NCBI GenBank assembly: GCA_949316495.1
Contig: OX439000.1
Coordinates: 5,086,501 to 5,150,500, forward strand
Length of the DNA stretch: 64,000 nt
DNA from: Amphiduros pacificus
Taxonomy: Eukaryota; Annelida; Polychaeta; Phyllodocida; Hesionidae
Direction: 5' to 3'
Shown: piece after piece, positions 50,600 to 64,000 of the stretch
Numbering within the stretch: the first letter of the stretch is position 1
Layout of the letters: each line of letters begins with the position of its first letter
Translations under genes and position numbers: made by a program
The notes under the pieces: model-generated
Seen by the model: the letters and a program-made list of their open reading frames with translations, nothing else
What the model was told of the DNA's origin: nothing
Databases searched by the model: none

Positions 50600-51275
50600 A
50601 CAATACTTTGCATCTACCAAGCAATTGAAACTCATCTCATACACTCAGACAAGACTAGCAGTAGTCTGCACCTATCAAATAATTGAAACTCATCTCATAC
50701 ACTCAGACAAGACAAGCAATAGTCTGCACCTATCAAATAATTGAAACTCATCTCATACACTCAGACAAGACTAGCAATAGTCTGCACCTATCAAATAATT
50801 GAAACTCATCTCATACACTCAGACAAGACTAGCAGTAGTCTGCACCTATCAAATAATTGAAACTCATCTCATACACTCAGACAAGACTTGCAATAGTCTG
50901 CACCTATCAAATAATTGAAACTCATCTCATACACTCAGACAAGACTAGCAATAGTCTGCACCTATCAAATAATTGAAACTCATCTCATACACTCAGACAA
51001 GACTAGCAATAGTCTGCACCTATCAAATAATTGAAACTCATCTCATACACTCAGACAAGACAAGCAATAGTCTGCACCTATCAAATAATTGAAACTCATC
51101 TCATACACTCAGACAAGACTAGCAATAGTCTGCATCTATCAAATAATTGAAATTCATCTCATACACTCAGACAAGACTAGCAATAGTCTGCATCTATCAA
51201 ATAATTGAAACTCATCTCATACACTCAGACAAGACGAGCAATAGTCTGCATCTATCAAATAATTGAAACTCATTC
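50600..51275. repeat. 58-bp tandem array (about 11 units)
   Basis: The unit contains TGCACCTATCAAATAATTG, AAACTCATCTCATACACTC and AGACAAGACTAGCAATAGTC. Low divergence between copies. Confidence 0.93.
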
Positions 51276-53413
51276 CCACATACTGACCCACAACTGGTTT
51301 ATTTGCAAAAGCTAATATTTGACACCAACTTGGCTATTTTCAGTTGTAACGATTATGCTTATAATTTAATACGGATCTTCGTGACTAATTGTCAGCATTC
51401 CTTCTTTTAATAATTCATACTGGCAAACCATTAGGACCATTTAACAGAATCAATACTAGTCCGATCGGCAGCTACATGCTATCGTATAAAGGCCGGGAAC
51501 AAAATATATTGTATCTGGTCATCTCAAGATATATATGGTATGTTTTGATCAATGCTAGCTATTTTTATGGAAAGCAAGTTAACATCTGTTACCATTGAAG
51601 ATCTCTAATGCCTCAGTCACATTCCAGCAAAGCGCTGGTCGAGAAGTGAAAATCGGCCGGCTTCACAGGGTCCGGGCGCCAGGGAGTTTATCGGTGATAA
51701 TTGGGTTTGGTCACATTGAACACAGCACGGCGCCTACAAAATTAAATGATGCAAACGTCTGTACATAGTAGGATATCCTTAAGACATTTGTATCATTTAA
51801 CAGAAGTCTATAGGATATTCTAAAGACGTTTGTGAAATGAAACAGACATCTGCGGCATATGGTAGGAAGCGCCCAGGATTATCGCTGGGATATTGCAAAA
51901 CTATCTGACCATGACCTGGGAACACATAAGATAAAATAAATCATATTTTCACCGTAAGATGTCAGCAGCAGCCCTAAGATAATAATATAAAATGCCTGCA
52001 GAACACTGCCGGGAGATGACGTTTGGTCAAAGGACATAGTGGAAAGGCTGGTATCATTTGTGTTGCAGCTGGAAGGTGCCGGTGACTCGCATGATAGTCA
52101 GATTATAACCGATAATCGCCCAGTGTCCTGATGGCTCACTGGCCTCGCCCACCGATTTGGTCGCCAAAAAAAAAACAATCACCCGGACACATTCACCGAA
52201 ATCGGCGCACTGACATTATCAAAAACATGGTGGCTCTAAGGTTATATCAAAATCTCTTTAAGACCTAACATATAATGAAACATGGGACAAACTGACAAAA
52301 CGTAATGTATATGTTGTGCCTTTACTGAAATCAGCGTGACTGGGGCATAATTGACAAAAAACAAGTAGTTAATGTTCATGGGCTAAAGCAAACTTACCAA
52401 CAACATCAATGGGCAGATGTCATTCATTTGGTTCTATCTGAACTGAGTGATTTCAAGAGACCTATTTCGACAAATTAACCAGAAATGCAATTTATGCAAA
52501 AAAAAACCGCTGGTATAATCTATGTTATAAACTTGTATTGTGCAAGCATTAAGCAGAACAAAACTGATTTATGAATGGCCAGAAAAACTAGGCAACATTT
52601 TGATGTATTATAGTGCTGTTTTATCATACTGCTCCCTATAAAACTGTATAACTCCCTATAAAAAAATCCCCTGAAGGCGCCCCAATTGCTTATGAAACTG
52701 AGAGGCTCTGTAATCCAGCCACTACCCCCGTGAGAGGTTTTCAGCCATTTAATGGCCAAATTTCAGCCACCATGTGGTTCACGGCTTGGCTATTGTGGTT
52801 CACGGCTTGGCTACCTCTATCACAATTGAAAACCTGCAGTAGGTGTGGATGCTTTGGTGGCCATGCCCAATTCCTTTCAGTATTTGGTAGTTTTTCTTGA
52901 GGGAATAACACACCGTGTATCTATTTGAAAAAATATATAATTCTCTCCCGAGATAAACATATATAAGAATGTATCTGCTCTTGAATGGTGTATCTTAAGC
53001 AGCATTAAACAATTAAATAAAGATATGGATATATAGATTATGCCTGGCCAAGCACATACCTTAGGCCTTAATGCAAGGATTTGCTTAAATTTAAAAGGAT
53101 TTGTCCTCACGAATATTCCTCACTTTACAGAGCCGACGTGAATAAACAGTCAAGATATGTATCACAATGTGAGACACAGGCCTAATCCCATGGTTATCTG
53201 AATAATCTATTGGTCCGTGCATATGGAAATGTATCAATACAATTTGAATGTGGATTTGTTTCAGTAAATAGTTGTTATCATTTTTGTGCCTGTTCTCATT
53301 AAAAATAAGATCTGTGAGATATATAGATTCCTCGTCAGGTGGTGAAGGTTTCCTTTGCTGCAAGGTGGACGCAATCATATTTAATAAAATGCATTAATGA
53401 TCAAAAATGAAAT
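51276..53413. other. Intergenic sequence between the two channel genes
   Basis: No exon is recognised. At 51609-52345 lie GC-richer segments beginning CAGTCACATTCCAGC and ending near AAATCAGCGTGACTGGGG. Related ends occur near 41370 and 60915, so a dispersed non-autonomous DNA element family is possible. Confidence 0.4.
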
Positions 53414-53950
53414 CCATCACTAGAAATGGCAGACATAGGGATATAACTTTTTTACTACTCAGAATACATCTACAAATGATATGTGATCGAATGTCAACCT
53501 TCTTAGGCTATTTTGATCAAATATTGCCAGTGACCTTGAAGTGACCTTTCAATGACCTTGAAAATAGAAAGCCTATTTCCACGAAATTATCTACATGTTT
53601 TATTATCCTATCATCTACATCATTCAAATACTAGCTCGTAGAGTCCTTATTCATCAAAATCTGTACATAATTAACAATTTGAGAGCAATTTATAGTTTTG
53701 GGGTCAATCTGTAAGGGAAAACAGAGGAAAATACTATAATACTAAGTTTTTTTGAAATAATATAAAAATGCCAGCTTATAGCGGGTTAGTTTACGAAAAT
53801 ATATAGAATACTGCACAGGAAAACACATTAATACTAAAAAGAAATTGAAAAAAAAGTCCGTCAATTTCAAGATTTATTATGAAGCTAAAATGATTAAAAA
53901 TAGCTTGAATCAGTATGGTTATAAAAGTGACAAATTGACGGACTTTAATT
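53414..53950 (+). repeat. Upstream block shared by both channel genes, copy 2
   Basis: Counterpart of 42838-43395, in the same orientation and about 1.9 kb before the second channel gene's start. Identity is moderate with many small indels, so the duplication is old. Confidence 0.65.
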
Positions 53951-54469
53951 TGACCTCACATTTATTTTTGAGATATTAGATAAATTGAATATTAATCTAA
54001 TTTCAGAAAATAATCAGCAATCAGTTGCTCTTATCATAATAATACCTAAAAAAGAAGAAATATTCCCTGAAAAATATGAGAAAATTAGTAATGGATAGAA
54101 ATGATTTTAAAAAATATAATAAAAAATATATTGAATGTAGAGTCAATTGGGTTATAACATTTTGAATTTTTTTGAAAAAATGGCATTCTTTGTGGTTGAT
54201 TTGGTCAATGGAAGTAGAAATCGGCCAATATTAAATGTCACTGAAAGTGCTCTGCAGGGTGCTTTCTGGACGTCCGCTCCTCCCACTGCTATAGACCCGT
54301 TACATGCGCTATGTCACTCATTCTGGCTGATGTTATTCTCTCCTTAATGAAATATTTTTTGCACCAATATACAATGAATTGCACATAAATGTATTACATT
54401 ATTGCGGATAATGTCTAATGAGATGAATCATAACATTTCCATTGTGTGTTTCATAAATATGTACATTTG

Positions 54470-54830
54470 TGAGCTGGTCAATTTGATGATGAATGATGAT
54501 TCATATAGCGCTGATACCAGACAATCTGTTCAAAAATGTGTGTCTTTAAGTGTGTCTTAAAGGTACCGGTGGAGGCACGAGTCCTTACCTTATCAGGGGG
54601 ATCATTCCATAGTTTGGGGGCAATCACTGTGTTTGGATCTATCTCCAGAGAGTCTGAGGAACCACCAGGTCTATCCGATCATCCGAACACTGAGTCATGT
54701 CACTCTGCCTAATGGTGAAAAGGTCCTGCAGGTAAGGGGCTGCCTTACCATTTAGGACCTTCGAGGTGACAAGAAGGATTTTGAAATCAATTTTGGCACA
54801 GGCTGGCAGCCAGTGTAGTTCCTTCATTTT
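54470..54830 (-). mobile_element. LINE remnant, reverse-transcriptase C-terminal part
   Basis: The minus strand reads LKELHWLP-like KELHWLPACAKIDFKILL with KVLNGKAAPYLQDL. After a frame change it reads APKLWNDPPDKVRTRAS. This order is typical of the C terminus of CR1/L2-type LINE polymerases ('LHWLP ... YL ... KLWNSLP'). It is 5'-truncated and frame-broken. Confidence 0.7.
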
Positions 54831-55348
54831 CTCATAAATATGATCATGCTCTCTGAGTTACATAACGTAACTTTTCACCAAGATGGAACTCCCGACTGGA
54901 CAGGAAGATTGATCTATGTAAGATTTCTCAGCTCCAAAGAAAGTGATGTAAATAGTGAGTATAAGATCAAGACAGTCTTTCTGTGTTTGCTGTCAACAAA
55001 AATCAATTTTGCCTGTTCTTTACTTTAAATACAGAAATGCTTGAATTCTTTCAAATTGCTAATTGCTCTTTCTGTCCTTGCAATGCTCTCTGCTTTACAC
55101 TGTAGATGGTGTTGTTGATGACATTACAGTAGACAAACACAAGCCTGACACGAATCACCATCCTGCATGCAAGATTCTCCAAGTCCACATTTAACATTTG
55201 TTTTGTGTTTATAAGATACAAAAACTGAGGCGGATGTGACAGGCGAGGATAGGAGAGGGGCGCCGATAATGGCAATATGCCAGTCAGCTATTAATACAGG
55301 AATATTGAGTCAATACCATTAGTTATATGCCATAAGAGGACACATGCC

Positions 55349-60529
<5,181 letters not shown>

Positions 60530-61590
60530 AAAGAATTGTTGTAAAAAAATGCATCAATTAAACAAAAGAAGATATATTGTTTTGAATTATGTCGTGAATA
60601 CCCCAGTTACATTTGTTCTAATTTCCCAGAAGGCGCCTGCAGCTGTCCAATGTTTTTTTATGACAAAATTGGCTCGCAAGCCAAGGTACCGTGAGGACAC
60701 CGGGGAACGATCGGCCACAATCGGCCAAGGTACCGTGAGGACACCGGGGGACTTTTCAGGTGCGCCGGGCCGGTCCGTTTGCCCAATATCTTAAAACTGT
60801 GCGGTTTCCACGGGATATTCAGCCAAAGACCACAATGGCAAATAGCAAAAAGAACTTCCTGGTACCCAACCCGCTGTGAAGCTGGCCAGTTTTGACCTCT
60901 TGGTCGGCGCCTGGTGCAAATGTGACTGGCCAATAACAGGGAGTATATATATATTGACATAACAAAAACAGTACAGACTGAGAGCAGACTATCACTTTTT
61001 TAGATTTACACTTTTATAGGCCATGACGTGTACTCCCCTTAAGAGGAATCAAGCACTTCTCCAACCAACATTCGGCCATCTTGATTTCTGTTATGAGTGA
61101 ACTCATTGAGTACATATCAACACATTAAATCCCTATGAAACTAACATCCTACCGGACTACTTTCCATATGAATTCTCCAGAAAATTGTGCACCACTCCAG
61201 TAACTTATTTTCTTTGGCTTATTACAATTCTCTGTTTTATGAGCTCGAGTTAAATATATAAAATGTGTATGGACATTTTATGACACACCTCATATTCACT
61301 ATAAATAACTACATACTAACCTTATATACCTACCTACAGAGAATCAACTAGGAAATGGTTAGATCTAAATGAGAGATATGTTATAGATATTTATTTCTTT
61401 TGATCTATTTGCATTACTATTGATATCATCTTAGACATACATATTTTTGAAAAATTTTACTCTACAAATTTAACTTTGACTGTTGTGTGAAATAACTGAA
61501 TATCCCAATATAAAAATATCTTGATCAAGTGCTAAAGATGTTGACTATTTGGGTGATTTACCAGTGAGAAGGTCAAATCATACTAATCAA
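60530..61590. other. Sequence 3' of the second channel gene
   Basis: Contains a 42-bp-spaced direct repeat of CCAAGGTACCGTGAGGACAC (about 60682 and 60724) and a segment near 60905 (CTGGTGCAAATGTGACTGG) shared with 41385. No gene is recognised. Confidence 0.45.
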
Positions 61591-61670
61591 CATGGCTCAG
61601 TGGGTAAGACATCTGTCTCCCATGCTTAAGGTCTTGGGTTCGATTCCCACCGGGAACGATATATTTTTTT
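61591..61670 (+). mobile_element. tRNA-like SINE head, copy 1
   Basis: A-box-like TGGCTCAGTGGGTAAGA and B-box GGTTCGATTCC, but the 5' side cannot pair with CGGGAACG as an acceptor stem. It is therefore a tRNA-derived element, not a tRNA gene. A body with GAAATCTTCATTTTG follows. Confidence 0.6.
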
Positions 61671-61878
61671 TTTATTCATGCTGAAACTGAAATCTTCATT
61701 TTGAAGTTTTATTTTCGCAACATGCATATCAGAACATATAGAATTGAAACATTTTTTATTTTGATAGAAATTATAAAAAATAATGACGATACAATAAACA
61801 AAGGTGAAATCTTCAAAGGTGAAATCTTCATGTTGGGATCTTTTTCGAGCAGAATGAAAGTCAGAACACATAAAATGT

Positions 61879-62145
61879 GTTTTTTCTTTTGTTTTTTCTT
61901 TTGTTTTTTCTTTTGTTTTTTCTTTTGTTTTTTCTTTTGTTTTTTCTTTTGTTTTTTCTTTTGTTTTTTCTTTTGTTTTTTCTTTTGTTTTTTCTTTTGT
62001 TTTTTCTTTTGTTTTTTCTTTTGTTTTTTCTTTTGTTTTTTCTTTTGTTTTTTCTTTTGTTTTTTCTTTTGTTTTTTCTTTTGTTTTTTCTTTTGTTTTT
62101 TCTTTTGTTTTTTCTTTTGTTTTTTCTTTTGGTTTTTCTTTTGGT
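61879..62145. repeat. 12-bp polypyrimidine array (about 22 units)
   Basis: Unit TTTTTTCTTTTG, almost invariant until GGTTTTTC variants at the right end. It lies inside one of the ~120-bp repeats. The lysine/glutamate-rich frame on the minus strand is an artefact of the period. Confidence 0.96.
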
Positions 62146-62269
62146 TTTTTGGGCAAATGAAGAAAATACAAAAAATTAAAATAAAATGTCTTTATTAGCA
62201 AAGAAATGGAACAATTTCAATTTTCATACAATGCTGTGACTCCAAGTTTTCTACAGTACTGACACAGGG

Positions 62270-62345
62270 TGATACATGGCTCAGTGGTTTAGATGTCTGT
62301 CTTCTATGCTAAAGGTCCAGGGTTCGAATCCTGGTTGGGAAAAGT
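62270..62345 (+). mobile_element. tRNA-like SINE head, copy 2
   Basis: ACATGGCTCAGTGGTTTAGA and B-box GGGTTCGAATCC, related to the copy at 61591 and followed by the same body type. No acceptor-stem pairing. Confidence 0.6.
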
Positions 62346-62770
62346 ATTATTTTCATGCTGAAGGTGAAATCTTAATATTGGGGTTCTGTTTGAGTGATAT
62401 GTACTTCAGGAAACATAAATTGATTTGTCTATTGCAAATGCAGAAGAATATAAAATAATAGAAATGATTTGATACCCCCCAAAAAATGAAATCTTTATAT
62501 TGGAGTTCTTATTGAGCAATTTGCATATCAGAAGAATATAATTTTATTATTTTATTTTGCAAACATAGACAATATGAATAATACTGACTTTATATAGTGA
62601 ACAAATATAAAATCTTCATACTGGGGTAATATTTGAGCAATATGCATGTCAGGACATATAGAATTGAATATGTTTTTTGCCAACATAGAAAATATAAAAA
62701 ATAGTAATTATATGCAGAAAACAAATATGAAATCTTCATATTCCAATTTTATTTCAGTTTAGAAAAAAAC

Positions 62771-64000
62771 GAATTATAACAATGATCCAATTTCAAGAAT
62801 TTATCATAGACTTTAAACTTCGAGTAAGTTGATCAAGAGGCCAACCTTGAGCATCTCTGAATAAATCCTGTGCGATGCAATAGTTCCCAATGTTTCAGCA
62901 TTATTATGTGTCTCACAGGTCTGATGATATGCTTTGACCTTTTCTCATGGCAGGATTACTCACTCAACATTTCACCTGGATCCACATTTAAAAATAAACA
63001 TGGACTGTACCTATCTAAGGTGTTGTTACAATTCATCAACACTTAAAACATACCTGCAAACAATGCTCATTCTTAAATACATTCAATCAGATTGGTATAA
63101 TATATATTCCAACACAATTTTCAAGATCTTCAAAATGTGGAGTTGTCAATATTTGACCATATCAGTCACTGACAGGATGGAAATCAACAGGTCACATGTC
63201 ACCTGTATGTGCATTTCTCTGTTGTCCAGTGAGATCAGCCAACAATGCATGTACTCATATGTGCAAAGATCACCTCTTGGAAATGGTATTGATACCTCTA
63301 AAATAGTTCTCTAGTTTCACAGTTGTTTAAACACTACTAACAATATAGTATTAGAATTTCTATATTTGAAATAAATTCAAATATTGCAATCATTATTTTA
63401 ATTGTCAAATAAAAACACAATATGAATAAGAAACATGTGTAGTAATAATGCTCAGATGTGTGTACAGTGATTTGCCCACTATTTTTGACATGTGAAAGTG
63501 ACTACACACCCCACTAATCTGAGTACTAATCTCAGTAAGAAAGTGTTCCCAGCAGGACGCCAGCTCATATTTTTAATCTCTACCTACGGTACCCTTACCT
63601 GAGACTTTCCTCTTTTTGTCAGGTATGTTGGCTTAAGGGAAAAACACGTAATGTAAATTAATTTTCCAGATATTAATCATGAAACATAACACGATTAAGC
63701 AATAAGTGCAAGCAATAGTCACAGGCAGGATGTGATAGCGTTTAAGTTAACAAATCATTCTCATTCTACAGATTATTGAGTCAAATTACAAACTCTCTGC
63801 CAACTAACCTGGCATCCACATCATACACTTCATGAGTTGTCTGCAAACCAAGTGAAAATAGGAATATTTCCTGGAAAGTTTCCAAATGCCCCTTGCTGCT
63901 CAATTGCTCTCAATATTTGCAAGTACAATAAAGCATATATACACACGACTAAATACAGGATCAAAATATAGTATTCTGTAAAACACTTTTCAGGATAGTA
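62771..64000. other. AT-rich sequence without a recognised gene
   Basis: Nothing supported. The open frame at 62934-63314 has no recognised family and no splice or repeat evidence. Confidence 0.4.

Larger units (their letters stand above)
61670..62770 (+). repeat. ~120-bp degenerate repeats following the tRNA-like heads
   Basis: Recurring landmarks are GAAATCTTCATATTGGGG, TTGAGCAATATGCATATCAG and ACATATAGAATTGAA, seen around 61690, 61815, 62365, 62490, 62610 and 62725. These look like tandem copies of a SINE body. Confidence 0.55.

Noticed and set aside
61591-61665. Functional tRNA gene
   Set aside because: A- and B-box are present, but the 5' flank cannot form an acceptor stem with the 3' side and a SINE-type body follows. 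The same holds for 62270-62345.
61626-62201. Lysine/glutamate/threonine repeat protein
   Set aside because: Product of the 12-bp TTTTTTCTTTTG array.

Overview
The window is animal genomic DNA: intron-bearing genes with GT-AG splice sites, LINE and tRNA-derived SINE insertions, long (AT)n tracts and very large tandem-repeat arrays. A lophotrochozoan, most likely a mollusc, fits best. The support is a pair of nested Helentron-like elements built from a ~146-bp core repeat (the 'pearl'/HINE type known from bivalves) and a calpain beside tandem DEG/ENaC channel genes. The species assignment is inference.

Three protein-coding genes, all on the + strand, can be assembled exon by exon with consistent splice phases. 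(1) A calpain, 5048-36984, has ten coding exons and 516 codons. It keeps the full Cys/His/Asn catalytic set and the beta-sandwich domain, but has no penta-EF-hand or C2 domain, and its N terminus looks like a dual-acylation (Met-Gly-Cys) signal. (2) A DEG/ENaC channel subunit, 44251-49961, has nine exons and 498 codons. (3) A second DEG/ENaC subunit, 55349-60529, has nine exons and 485 codons. Genes 2 and 3 share the same exon number and phases; six of nine exons have identical lengths. They are tandem duplicates, and a diverged ~550-bp block upstream of each is also shared.

Layout. 1-5047: mostly unique sequence, with a perfect 135-bp inverted repeat (1347-1726), a 15-bp array and a 32-bp array that runs up to calpain exon 1. 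5048-5455: calpain exons 1-2. 5456-26570: one 21-kb intron filled with nested Helentron-like elements, an 87-bp array, 35-bp arrays interrupted by two copies of one SINE insertion, a LINE remnant and a 27-bp array. 26571-33952: exons 3 and 4, separated by a 7-kb intron made almost entirely of repeats that carry copies of the exon 3 donor site and the exon 4 acceptor site. 34548-36984: the compact 3' half of the calpain gene. 36985-44250: intergenic, with a 23-bp array. 44251-60529: the two channel genes, with a LINE remnant, a 58-bp array and an antisense LINE remnant between them. 60530-64000: tRNA-like SINE heads, a 12-bp polypyrimidine array and related ~120-bp repeats.

The most unusual structure is calpain intron 3. 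About thirty tandem units repeat the exon 3 end plus 5' splice site. About forty-five more units of a second array carry a related donor. Twenty-seven 76-bp units repeat the exon 4 3' splice site up to the exon border. The real splice sites sit at the outer edges of these arrays. Very long open frames inside the arrays are artefacts of unit lengths or summed periods divisible by three and are not called as genes.
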